This document shows, in pieces, positions 53,744 through 62,955 of a stretch of DNA of 64,000 nucleotides; position 1 is the stretch's first letter; every line of letters begins with the position of its first letter. The notes under the pieces are model-generated. The model was not told the DNA's origin and ran no database searches. It saw only the letters and a program-made list of their open reading frames with translations. The position numbers and the translations under genes were made by a program. The stretch comes from Candidatus Poribacteria bacterium (GTDB lineage Bacteria; Poribacteria; WGA-4E; GCA-2687025), in NCBI GenBank assembly GCA_026004875.1, contig BPJZ01000013.1, forward strand, positions 32,681 to 96,680, given 5' to 3'.

Positions 53744-55945
53744 ATGAGTCTAAGCGGTATTTTTAAAGGGAAAGAGTGCCCGTTTGCAGGTAGCTTTACA
53801 AAGATTGCACAGAAACTGACCGTAGTCCTCTGGGGAATAGGGCTTCTCTGGATCGCTTCGCTGGCACGGGGGGAGCCGATCGCGCGGGCGACGTTCGTCC
53901 AAGAGCCGCCGGAGTTAGACGGGTTGACGGACGATCCGGTTTGGCAGCTGGCTGAACCGGTGGACTCGTTTGTTCAGATTCGGCCGTTTTACGGAAGGCC
54001 GGCCTCCGAGCGGACTCAGGTGCGAGTCGTTTATACGGAAACCCATCTGTACGTTGCCTTTGACTGTTTCGTCTCCGATCCGGGCTCCATCGTCGCTAAC
54101 ACCACCCAGCGGGATGAGGGGTTCTTTCTAGACGATCACGTTGGGGTGCTGTTGGACACCTTCTACGACCGTCGGAATGCGTACGCCTTTTACGTGAATC
54201 CGCTGGGCACTCAGCGGGACATGCGGATCACCAATGAAGGACTGACCCAGCGCGGACGCGGGCCTGGCGGCGGGGACACCTCCTGGGACGCCACCTGGGA
54301 GGCCGCCGTTGCCCGGCTGGAGGATCGCTGGAGCGTTGAGATGGCGATCCCGTTCGCGGAGATGCGCTTTGCCAACGATCGCGACCGTTGGGGGGTCAAC
54401 TTCTGGCGCTCCATCGAAAGTCGGGAGGAGGAAGACTCCTGGGCGGACGTGGGCTCCCGGGAGTACAGCGTCTCTCGGTTCGGGACGCTGATAGGGATTG
54501 ATCCTTCCCGCTTGGATCGTGGGCCTCGGTTGTGGATTACCCCGTACGGGACGCTCAGCCCGCAAAGTCGGACGGGAGGGTCGTGGAGACTTTCTCCAAA
54601 GACGGGCCTCGATCTTCGATATCCCCTGGCTGAGGCGACACTCGACATCACTCTGAACCCGGACTTCGCCCAGATTGAAGCCGATCCAGGCCGTGTGAAC
54701 CTCAGCGACATCGAGCTTCGGCTTCAGGAGAAGCGGCCCTTCTTCCTAGAAGGTGGGGAGCTTTACCGAACCCCGTTGGAGCTGTTCTACTCCCGTCGCA
54801 TCGAGGACCTGAAGTTGGGGGCCAAGCTGGCCGGGCGCTTTGGCGGTCAGGAGATCGCCGCCGTTACCGCCGAGGCGGAGCCCTTGAACGAGGAGGCGTT
54901 TCAGCGGGAAGGTCGCTCCAACTTTACCGCCATCCGCTACCGGCGGACGGTCAACCGCTGGCTAGATGTGGGGCTGCTGGGAACCAATCGAATCGCTTGG
55001 CGCTCAAACCGGATCAACGGCGCCGCTGGTCTAGACGGGACGGCGCGTCTCCCCGGGGAGATCACCCTTTTGGCCCAGTATTCCCGAAGCTGGACGGACG
55101 ATCCGGGCGATCCTCACGACTCAAGCGACGACGTCTCTTGGCGAGGGGATCATGCGCTGCTGGTCCATGCGGAGCGCCGAGGGCCCAACTCCCAGTTCGA
55201 GGTGAACTACATGGACGTTGGCCCCCACTTTGAGGTGGACAGCGGCTTTATCCCGCGCGTGGACCGTCGAGGGTTCTCTGCCGAAGGGGGCCTTGGGTTC
55301 CGCAGCGACAAGCTGCTTAACAACCTCTGGGCCCGAGCCAACTACGAGCGGCTAACCGACTCTACCGGCCGCCTGACCAACGAGCGGGTCGAAGTGGGCG
55401 GGCGCGTGGGGATCGGCGACTTTTTCGCCTTCTTCTCGGGAAATCGGTACTACCACCTCGACGAGGAGTTGAATCGGACGTTTCAAGACGAGACGGTGGA
55501 CCTGTTCACCGGTTGGTTTCCGCCGCGCTACGTTGGGATTCGACTCTTTCAGAACATCGGGTACCGAAACGGGGAACGTTCCTGGTTTCTTAGTCCTGAG
55601 CTGACCCTTCGGCCGACCGAATCCTGGTCGTTGGAGCTTTCGGCACAGCGGGAGCTCCGTCGGAAGACGGGGCAGGAGCCCTGGAAGGTGGCTAACCACA
55701 TCGTGCGGCTCTCCAGCCGTTATCGGTTCACCCTTCGCACCTTCTTGAGCGGCTCCTACGAGACCAATCGGGACGGTCTTCACCGGTTCTTTCTCCTCCT
55801 GGGGACCGAGTATCGGCCCAAGTCTTATCTCTTCATCGTCTTTCAGCGGAATCGGTTCTTAGAAGGCGAGACGCCCGAAACGCGCGAAGAGATCGTCGAA
55901 AACGCCCTGTTCCTAAAGTTATCCTATCAATTAGGCGTTCTGTGA
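53744..55945 (+). CDS. CBM9-like plus DUF5916 outer-membrane beta-barrel protein
   Basis: 733 residues with a signal peptide (LWGIGLLWIASLARG). Residues 50-230 form a CBM9/DOMON-like sandwich: PPELDGLTDDPVWQLAEP, DDHVGVLLDTFYDRRNAY and WDATWEAAVARLEDRWSVEMAIPF. From about 270 on is the DUF5916 barrel, with LNPDFAQIEADPGRVNLSD and EKRPFFLEGGELY as its hallmarks, ending LFLKLSYQLGVL. Predicted to sit in the outer membrane with a saccharide-binding periplasmic or external domain, perhaps as a carbohydrate receptor. No TonB box is evident. The adjacent genes do not reveal a partner. Confidence 0.85.
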   Translation: MSLSGIFKGKECPFAGSFTKIAQKLTVVLWGIGLLWIASLARGEPIARATFVQEPPELDGLTDDPVWQLAEPVDSFVQIRPFYGRPASERTQVRVVYTETHLYVAFDCFVSDPGSIVANTTQRDEGFFLDDHVGVLLDTFYDRRNAYAFYVNPLGTQRDMRITNEGLTQRGRGPGGGDTSWDATWEAAVARLEDRWSVEMAIPFAEMRFANDRDRWGVNFWRSIESREEEDSWADVGSREYSVSRFGTLIGIDPSRLDRGPRLWITPYGTLSPQSRTGGSWRLSPKTGLDLRYPLAEATLDITLNPDFAQIEADPGRVNLSDIELRLQEKRPFFLEGGELYRTPLELFYSRRIEDLKLGAKLAGRFGGQEIAAVTAEAEPLNEEAFQREGRSNFTAIRYRRTVNRWLDVGLLGTNRIAWRSNRINGAAGLDGTARLPGEITLLAQYSRSWTDDPGDPHDSSDDVSWRGDHALLVHAERRGPNSQFEVNYMDVGPHFEVDSGFIPRVDRRGFSAEGGLGFRSDKLLNNLWARANYERLTDSTGRLTNERVEVGGRVGIGDFFAFFSGNRYYHLDEELNRTFQDETVDLFTGWFPPRYVGIRLFQNIGYRNGERSWFLSPELTLRPTESWSLELSAQRELRRKTGQEPWKVANHIVRLSSRYRFTLRTFLSGSYETNRDGLHRFFLLLGTEYRPKSYLFIVFQRNRFLEGETPETREEIVENALFLKLSYQLGVL

Positions 55946-55982
55946 CGCGGGTTCCTCGCGGAACGGAAAGAGGAGGGCGTTT

Positions 55983-56756
55983 GTGCGACGGATCGGACCG
56001 GTCTGGGTCTTGTTGCTGGCACTCGGGTTGTTGGCCTGCTCCAGGGTGGAGGAGCGGACAGATCGCATCGTCGTCGTGACCGACGCGACCTATCAGCCGT
56101 TTGAGTTCTTCGATGAAAACCGGCAGATCGTTGGCTTTGATATCGACCTGATGCGAGAGATCGGCAAACGGGCCGGGTTTGAGGTGGAGTTTGTCCATCA
56201 ACCCTTCGTTGGCGGCCTGGCCGGAATCGAGTCCGGTCAGTACGACGCGATGATCTCCGCGATGACGATCACCGAGGATCGAAAGAAGACCTTTTTGTTC
56301 AGCGATCCTTACTACGACGCCGGTCAGATAATCGCCGTTCGAGAGGATCAGCGCGGGATCACGGGGCTGGAAGACCTGCGCGGACGGAAGATCGGCGTCC
56401 AGCGAGGCACGACCGGCGCTCTGTTGGCTCAGACCGTTCCCGGTGCAGCGGTGCTCGAGTACGACACGATTGACCTGGCCTTTTTGGCGCTCCGCAACGG
56501 GACAGTGGACGCAGTGATCAACGACGAGCCGACCTCTCGGACGATTGCGCGGACCAAGGGGGGCTTCCGACTGGTCGGTGTGCCGTTGACCAACGAGCAG
56601 TACGGGATCGCCTTTCGGAAGGATCGCGCCGACCTGGCTGAGCGGGTGAACCGGGCGCTGGCCGAGCTGAAGGCCGACGGCACTCTTCGACGGCTTCATC
56701 AGAAGTGGATCGTCGAGTACGCCGGCGCGGAGGCCTCAGGGGCGCCATCGGAGTAG
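55983..56756 (+). CDS. Amino-acid-type ABC binding lipoprotein (SBP family 3)
   Basis: 257 residues. The signal ends with lipobox LLAC, so it is anchored in the inner or outer membrane. Family-3 hallmarks: IVVVTDATYQPFEFFDENRQIVGFDIDL, YDAMISAMTITEDRKKTFLFSDPYY, DLRGRKIGVQRGTTG and a C-terminal ADGTLRRLHQKW. It resembles polar or basic amino-acid binding proteins (arginine/glutamine type). GTG 55983 follows GAGGAGGGCG. No permease or ATPase gene is adjacent, so it is an orphan here. The last 21 bases overlap the convergent zntA-like gene. Confidence 0.9.
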   Translation: MRRIGPVWVLLLALGLLACSRVEERTDRIVVVTDATYQPFEFFDENRQIVGFDIDLMREIGKRAGFEVEFVHQPFVGGLAGIESGQYDAMISAMTITEDRKKTFLFSDPYYDAGQIIAVREDQRGITGLEDLRGRKIGVQRGTTGALLAQTVPGAAVLEYDTIDLAFLALRNGTVDAVINDEPTSRTIARTKGGFRLVGVPLTNEQYGIAFRKDRADLAERVNRALAELKADGTLRRLHQKWIVEYAGAEASGAPSE

Positions 56757-58884
56757 GCGCAAGCTGTTGGAGACAAGAAGGAGCGAAATCCCCGTGTCGG
56801 CCGCGACGGCCAGCCAGAGCGGGGAGAGCCCGACGGCGGCCAGGAGGACGATCGCTAGCTTGGAGCCGATCGCCACGCTGACGTTGGTCTGAAGCATTCG
56901 GCGCGTGGCGCGAGAGATGCGCACAGCTAACGGTAGCTTCTCCAGATCGTCGCCCAGGAGGATCACGTCGGCAGTCTCGCGGCTCACGTCTGTGCCGGCG
57001 TGGGCCAACGAGACCCCCACTGTCGCGGCGGCCAGGGCGGGAGCGTCGTTGATCCCATCGCCGACCATCGCAGCGCCGTGGAACTCCCGGACTAACTCCT
57101 GAACGCGGGCGACCTTCTCCTCAGGCAACAGACCGGCCCGGTAGTCGCTTAGGCCGATCTGCTCGGCGATCCGACGGGCGACCGGCTCGGCGTCGCCGGT
57201 CAGCATTTCGATGCGGCGAACCCCTAACCGACGGAGCGCTTCGATCGCCCCTCGGCTCTCCGGACGAGGCGGGTCGTCTAGGACGATCGCCCCTTCCAGT
57301 CGCTCCCGAGTTCCGACGAGGACCAGCGTGTGCCCTTCCGCTTCGAGTCGATCTAGCTCTGGCTTCCAGGCGTCAAGGGGGGTTCCCAGCTCCTCGAAGA
57401 GGCGCCGGTTTCCAACGATCTGTTCTTGGTCTCCCTGGCGGAGAATTCCGCCCCGTCCGGGAAGGGCGACGAATTCGCCCCGATCCTCAAGCTTCAACCC
57501 GCGCTCCTTGGCCGCCCGAACGATCGCCTGCGCCAGCGCGTGCTCCGAGTGCTGCTCGATCTCGGCGGCTGTCTGAAGAAGCTCCTCTTGCGTGCTGAGG
57601 GCCATCGGAATCAGCCCGACGACCGACGGGCGGCCTTGGGTCAGCGTGCCGGTCTTGTCAAAGGCAAACGCCCGAAGACGGCCGAACTGTTCCAAAAAGA
57701 CACCCCCTTTGATGAGGATTCCCATTCGGCCGGCGCGGGTCAGGCCGCAGGTCACGGCCACCGGGGCCGAGAGCACCAGCGCGCAAGGACATCCAGCGAC
57801 CAGCACCTACCAGGCTGCGATAAAACCAGGTCTCAAAGGGCGCACCAAACGCCAACACCGGTACCGCGGTTAATCCGGCGGCGACCAGCAGGAGCAACGG
57901 CGTATACGTCCGCGCGAAGCGGTCCACAAATCGCTCGGAGCGCGATTTTGCCTGTTCTGCCTGGGCGATCAGCTCGATCATGCGGGAGAGGACCGTCTCC
58001 TCTGCCGGCCGCTCCACGCGAAATTCGATCGTTCCGGCGTCGTTGAGCGTCCCAGCGTAGACCGGATCGCCGACGGACTTAGGCACCAGTCGGGACTCGC
58101 CGGTGATGGCCGCTTCACTGACCTGGGTCTCTCCACGAAGAATCGTCCCGTCCAGCCCGATCCGCTCGCCGGGGCGGGCGACCGCCACGTCGCCGATCTG
58201 CGCCTCTTCGACGGGCAAAGTGACGATCTCCTCCCCCCGTCGAACGCGCACCTGCTGAGGCATCTCTTGAACCAGCGCCCGGACGGCGTGCCGCGCCCGC
58301 GCTACGCTGAGCGATTCTAGCAGCTCCGCAACGGCAAACAAGACCACAACGGCGGCCGCTTCGCTCCACTCGTCGATCGCGACGGCGCCGAGAACGGCGA
58401 CCGTCATCAGCAGGTTAAACGTGATCCGTCCCTGACGAAGCGCCACCACGGCGTTCCAGTAGACGCGATATCCCCCAACCAGCGCTGCCAGGGCCAACGG
58501 CAGATGAGAGCCCCACCCCTCCAGGCCGAAGGCGTGAAGGCCAGCGCCGACCAGCCAACACGCGCCGGCGATCAGGATTTCGGCCAGCTCCCTCTTAGAA
58601 ACCCCTCCCTCATGATCGTGGTCGGGCTCGTGGGCGTGCTCGTGTTTGTGGTCGTGGGCCTTGGAAGGAGCCTCCAGCGCAATCCCGTAGCCGATCGCCC
58701 GGACGGCTTCGCAGATCGCTTCCGGCGGGCAGGGAGGGTCTTCCACCTCTACCTCCAGCCGCCCGGCCATCAGGTGGGCCTGGGCCGCCCGCACGCCGGG
58801 AACCGATCGGGCCGCATTGGCCACCTTTTCAGCGCATCCCGGGCAGTCCATTCCACTGATCCGAAAGCGGTACCTTTTCTTCAT
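56736..58884 (-). CDS. zntA: Zn2+/Cd2+/Pb2+-exporting P1B-type ATPase (ZntA/CadA type), one frameshift
   Basis: Two ORFs (57658-58884 and 56736-57806) form one ATPase of about 715 residues. The N-terminal HMA domain has ISGMDCPGCAEKVANAA, then a His-rich segment (HDHKHEHAHEPDHDHEGG), membrane helices, and the TGE loop AAITGESRLVPK. Removing one G near 57806-57807 joins TWFYRSLV to VLVAGCPCALVLSAPV, the CPC metal site. DKTGTLTQG holds the phosphorylated Asp and VGDGINDAPALAAA the hinge. CPC plus His-rich N-terminus points to zinc or cadmium export. It has its own upstream region with repeats and a palindrome. Confidence 0.93.
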
Positions 58885-58908
58885 CAGCCGGCCTCTTCAA
58901 CCGAACGA

Positions 58909-58988
58909 AGAGCGATCGCTCTAACTGAGCGTCTATTTTAGCCTAAACTAAACCCTGAACACTCGTCAACTCAAACTCGTCAACTTAA
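58909..58988. promoter_or_regulatory. Palindromes and direct repeat upstream of the zinc ATPase
   Basis: AGAGCGATCGCTCT (58909-58922) is a perfect 14-base palindrome 25 bases before the start. On the minus strand TTTAGGCTAAA follows the same axis type. ACTCGTCAACTCAA and ACTCGTCAACTTAA (58961-58988) form a 14-base direct repeat; reversed, each gives a TTGACG -35-like box. Suitable for a metalloregulator operator and promoter, but no regulator gene is present. Confidence 0.42.
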
Positions 58989-59013
58989 AGGGGTAAGGCG
59001 ACTTTTTGTGCTT

Positions 59014-60429
59014 TCACCTTCCGATCGTTTGAGCCGGGGCGAGAGACCCCAAACAGCGAAGAAGTAGATCGCTCAGAAGTGCGTGCTCGCTGATCCGGCT
59101 GGATTTAAGGAGAAAGTCCACCTCCGCCATGGCCTGAAGCGCCGACTGGAGCTCCTCGGTCGTGTAGTAGTTCGCGTCCCGCAGGGCGACGTAGCAGGCA
59201 TAGGGCTTTTGTTTTAGAAGGTTCAGCGTTGCGGCTTGGGGAAGCTGGGAGACGGCTTCCTCGGGCCACTGCCGATAGATGCCCTCCCGAAAGGCGGAAT
59301 AGCTCAACCGGGGCGAAACGCGGGGCAACGTGCCCTCCTGCTGGAGGAGCTTCGCTTGAAGCATCAGCCGAACGTGGCGGGTGAGCATGGCGAGGATTTT
59401 CAACGCCGGCTCGCCCTGCTGAATCAGCCGGTGCAACGCCCGGAGGGCCTCTGGAGCCTTTCGCTGGCCGAAGGCGTCGGTCAGATCGAAGAGGGAGACC
59501 GTGGATTCGTCGGAGACGACCGAGAGCACGTCGGCGACGGTGATCTGTTCTCGATCCTCAACGTAGGCGATCAGCTTCTCAATCTCGTCGACGAGCGCTT
59601 GGAGATCGTCAGCGGTGCGGTGGCGGAGCAGTCGGGCTGCCTCTGGTGCAATGCGCTTGCCAGCCCTTTGAATTTGATCGTCCAGAAACCGGTCCACGGC
59701 ATCTTGCCCCCGGACTCGTTGTTCCTTGAGCGTGTCCACGTTGGCGAGTGTGGCCACCGACTGGAGCCGGCTCAGCAGCTTGGCTGGGGGCGCCTCTGAG
59801 AGGACAAACAGGATGACCGAGGTGGGAGGGATTCCCTCTTGCACCCATCGGAGGAGAGTCTCTAGGTCGGAGCCGTTTCCGCTCGATTCGGGAACCGGTA
59901 GGTCGGCAAGCTGCCCAGGGAGGGCGTCCAACGTCGCCAGGAGATCGGGGTCCTCTTCGGCGATCTGTTCCCGGAGAGAGTGGAGCCGGCTTCGAAACTC
60001 CGGGTCGGTGAGCGGCATCGGGGTTACGTCCAAGGCGCGATAGAGCAGCTCCAGCGCCCGAGAGGGGTCTCCGGCCTCCAAGGCCTCTCCCGCCCGTCGA
60101 AGGAGCGCGACCGGGTTGACGGCCCCAGTGCTGGAAAGGAACGCTGGATCGCGAAGCACCAGAACGCGCCGAGGAGCGCCCATAGGAACCGTCTCCGCGG
60201 CGGCGATAAGCTCTGGAACCGTCGCCGTCTCTCCGTCCAGGTGTTCCAAGCACATCTCCCGCCAGGGTCCGGACTCCGGCAGAAGCGCTTCGATCACCAG
60301 CTCCACAAGACGGTTCAGCAGGTACCGCTCCTGCCCAAAGAGCACGTAGAGGGGGGAGACCTCCCCCCTGCGAATTGCGCGAGGAATCTCTTGAATGTTC
60401 CGCAGTGTCCCCGGACTCTCGCGTCTCAT
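59014..60429 (-). CDS. holA: DNA polymerase III delta subunit HolA, with a large insertion
   Basis: 471 residues, against about 340 for typical HolA. SPLYVLFGQERYLLNRLVELVIEALLP and the C-terminal LDEIEKLIAYV-like segment (LVDEIEKLIAYVEDREQITVADV), FDLTDAFGQRKAPEALRAL and the final helical domain are diagnostic. Between about residues 100 and 210 there is extra, mostly helical sequence (AGEALEAGDPSRALELLYRAL, LREQIAEEDPDLLATLDAL) inside the P-loop-like domain. Delta opens the beta clamp in the clamp loader. ATG 60429 follows AAAGGA. It lies upstream of zntA on the same strand. Confidence 0.88.
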   Translation of the reverse strand: MRRESPGTLRNIQEIPRAIRRGEVSPLYVLFGQERYLLNRLVELVIEALLPESGPWREMCLEHLDGETATVPELIAAAETVPMGAPRRVLVLRDPAFLSSTGAVNPVALLRRAGEALEAGDPSRALELLYRALDVTPMPLTDPEFRSRLHSLREQIAEEDPDLLATLDALPGQLADLPVPESSGNGSDLETLLRWVQEGIPPTSVILFVLSEAPPAKLLSRLQSVATLANVDTLKEQRVRGQDAVDRFLDDQIQRAGKRIAPEAARLLRHRTADDLQALVDEIEKLIAYVEDREQITVADVLSVVSDESTVSLFDLTDAFGQRKAPEALRALHRLIQQGEPALKILAMLTRHVRLMLQAKLLQQEGTLPRVSPRLSYSAFREGIYRQWPEEAVSQLPQAATLNLLKQKPYACYVALRDANYYTTEELQSALQAMAEVDFLLKSSRISEHALLSDLLLRCLGSLAPAQTIGR

Positions 60430-60459
60430 CAGCCGTCAGTCCTTTGTTGCCCTGGTGAA

Positions 60460-62955
60460 CTACTTGACGATAAAGATGCGTCGCCGTGCCGAAACCTCGC
60501 CGGCGTCCAGCTCCAGGACGTAGAGGCCGCTGGGCACCGGCTCGCCGAGGGCGTTCCTGCCGTTCCAGCGGGCCGCCCGACCGCGATCGGTGTAATCCCC
60601 TGCCGGGAGATGCCCCAGCGGAATTGTCCGCACCAGCGCGCCCTGTAGGTCGTAGATGCGCAGCGTCAAGAAGGCGTCTGCCCCCAACCGGAAGGGAACC
60701 CATACCTCCGGATTGGCAGGGCTGGGAAACGGTGAGAGCACCTCCAGGCGCTTGAGTCGTCCCCAGGGAAGCAAGGCGATCTCCTCAGCAAGTGGACCCA
60801 CCTCCACCGGTCCGTAGAGAACCGTTCGGTCGTTCGAGCCCAGGTTTTCCAGCAGGTAGTAGTACCGTCGGTTTGGGTCGGCGTTCCGGTCCAGAAGCTG
60901 GTACTCCTGCGGTGCGGCGGAAGCGCCCGCCGTTGTTCGGCGCGCCCGAATCGGCGTCTCGGAGACCGGCTGAAACGGCCCGGTCGGAGAGGTGCTCCGG
61001 GAGACGATCCACCCTAGGTTGCCCAGCTCCTGCGAGGAGCTCCACGAGAGCGCGACCCCGTCCAGTCGGCGCAACGCGCGAAAGTTCTCCGTTCGACTGG
61101 GGGGAGGAAGCAGCTCGATCGGAACACCGGTGCGCTGAGGGTTCCCCTGAAGCTGGGTCCACGTGGCCCGACTCATCCGCGCGCTCAATTCGTAGACAAA
61201 GACACGGCCTCCCAGCTCCGGGAAGTTGACCGGATCGAACCGGTTCTCCGGACGGTGAAGCGTCGCTAGGACCAGCTCGACGTTCCCGTCGCCCTCTAGG
61301 TCGGCAAGAACCGGCGCGGCGTCTACGTTCACGTCCAGTTGGATGTAGTCGCGCGCGGACCCGTCCCCTTCCAAGAGGAGCACCAAAGCGCCGGAGTTTT
61401 GGGGCTCGTTGGCGATGAAGACCACCTCGTCGGCGCCGTCGTTGTCCAGGTCTGCCGTCAAAAGCGGCGCCCGCGCGGCGGTGCCCAGCCGGAGCGGATA
61501 GCCGGGAACTGGAGTTCCGTCCTCCCTCCAAGCGTAGAGTAGCCCGTCCTCGTCCACGGCCAGGATCTCCCACTCGCCGTCGCCGTCTAGGTCTCCGATC
61601 GTCAACGGAGCCGGGGTTCCAGAGAGCAGCGTCTTGGGGAACCCGTTCCGCACCTCCCCTTGAGGTTCATAGGCCACAGCGCCGGCCAGCTCTCCAGCAA
61701 AGAGCAGGCTTAACCGTCCAGGGTCCAGCGGAACCAACGTCGGCGAAGAGCGGTCCACCACGCCCCCTTCGGGGAGGACCGGAAAGCCCGGCCGCGGGTT
61801 GCCGTCCACCGTCCAGCTATAAACGGCACCCTGCCAGGCGGCAACGGTGATCTCCGCCCGCCCATCGAAGTTCGCGTCTCCGATCGCTGGAGCAGCGTAG
61901 ACATAGCTCCCCGGCTCCAGGAGCAGGGGGAAGTTTTCTAATGGCTGCCCTTGATGATCCCAGGCATAAACGCCGCTCTCCCCTTCGGCGACGGCCACGA
62001 AGATCTCCAGCTCCGGGTCCAGGTCTACGTTGGCTAGCACCGGATGGGCTCGGATGACGTTAGGGGTGCGAACCGGGAACCCTTGCAGCGGAGTTCCGCC
62101 CGACCTCCAAACGTAAACCGATTGGCCCGCCGCTCCGACCAGCTCTGGCTTGCCGTCGTGGTCTACATCTCCGACGGCCAGCGTGTCTACGATCGGCTCG
62201 CCCAGGTCTAAGGGGAATCCGCTGAGCGGTCGTCCGCGGGCGTCCCAGGCGTAGAGCTTTCCATCGCTGCAGGGCGCGTAGATCTCTGCTCGTCCGTCGC
62301 CGTTCAGGTCGACCACCACCGGCGCGGCGAAAAAGTCGTCCCCGGCCTCGACCGGAAAGCCGTTCCGGAGCGGCACCGTCGCCGTCGGGACCAACGGTCC
62401 ACTCCGGGGGGACCCTCGCACCGGCTCGGAAAATTCGCCCACCTGTCCCTGAAAATCGACGCCGGCCACCGAGAAGAAGTAGGCCACTCCGTTGGCCAGT
62501 CCGTCCAAGAAGACCATCGTGCCGGGAACCTCGACGACGTTGTTCAGGCTTTCCGGCCCCAGACCCCAGTGCACCTGATAGCTGACGGCGTTGGGCAGCA
62601 AGTCCCACTGCAGCGTAACGCCCCCGTCCCGGTTGGTGACTCGGACGTTGGTCGGGGCCCCCAGCTTCAGCCCCTCTTCGCCTAAAACGAGCGTCTCCGA
62701 AGGGGCGCTCTCCGACCCGTCCGGTCCGACGGCGCGCACGAACAGTTCCACCCGCTGGCCTTCTGGGAGCGTGGCGCTCCAAAAGAGCTCCGTGACCGCC
62801 TCCGCAGGGGCGCCGTTCTGGTACACGCGGTAACCGGTCGTGAGCTCTGGAGTCGTCGGCGTCCAGAAGAGGAAGACTCGGCGCCCTTGAAGCGTCCAGT
62901 CCAAGAGCACCGGGGGCCCGGGAATCCCTAAAAGGGCGAAGGGGGTCCAGAACAC
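60460..62955 (-). CDS. Secreted FNIII / VCBS-repeat protein with C-terminal sorting domain (C-terminal part of a subtilase)
   Basis: As written this is an 831-residue ORF, but it is almost certainly the C-terminal part of the subtilase to its right. Residues 15-185 are two fibronectin-III-like modules. Residues 195-600 carry many VCBS/FG-GAP repeats with DxNxDG calcium sites (VVDLNGDGRAEIYAPCSDGKLYAWD, VGDVDHDGKPELVGAA, ANFDGRAEITVAA). From about 610 a third sandwich follows, then the sorting module SPANPEVWVPFRLGADAFLTLRIYDLQG ending ARRRIFIVK (quoted here in part). Deleting one C from 62941-62945 and one from 62961-62963 joins RRLDTRGG to the frame. Secreted or surface-attached repeat protein; the cargo role is unknown. 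Confidence 0.85.
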   Translation of the reverse strand: MFWTPFALLGIPGPPVLLDWTLQGRRVFLFWTPTTPELTTGYRVYQNGAPAEAVTELFWSATLPEGQRVELFVRAVGPDGSESAPSETLVLGEEGLKLGAPTNVRVTNRDGGVTLQWDLLPNAVSYQVHWGLGPESLNNVVEVPGTMVFLDGLANGVAYFFSVAGVDFQGQVGEFSEPVRGSPRSGPLVPTATVPLRNGFPVEAGDDFFAAPVVVDLNGDGRAEIYAPCSDGKLYAWDARGRPLSGFPLDLGEPIVDTLAVGDVDHDGKPELVGAAGQSVYVWRSGGTPLQGFPVRTPNVIRAHPVLANVDLDPELEIFVAVAEGESGVYAWDHQGQPLENFPLLLEPGSYVYAAPAIGDANFDGRAEITVAAWQGAVYSWTVDGNPRPGFPVLPEGGVVDRSSPTLVPLDPGRLSLLFAGELAGAVAYEPQGEVRNGFPKTLLSGTPAPLTIGDLDGDGEWEILAVDEDGLLYAWREDGTPVPGYPLRLGTAARAPLLTADLDNDGADEVVFIANEPQNSGALVLLLEGDGSARDYIQLDVNVDAAPVLADLEGDGNVELVLATLHRPENRFDPVNFPELGGRVFVYELSARMSRATWTQLQGNPQRTGVPIELLPPPSRTENFRALRRLDGVALSWSSSQELGNLGWIVSRSTSPTGPFQPVSETPIRARRTTAGASAAPQEYQLLDRNADPNRRYYYLLENLGSNDRTVLYGPVEVGPLAEEIALLPWGRLKRLEVLSPFPSPANPEVWVPFRLGADAFLTLRIYDLQGALVRTIPLGHLPAGDYTDRGRAARWNGRNALGEPVPSGLYVLELDAGEVSARRRIFIVK

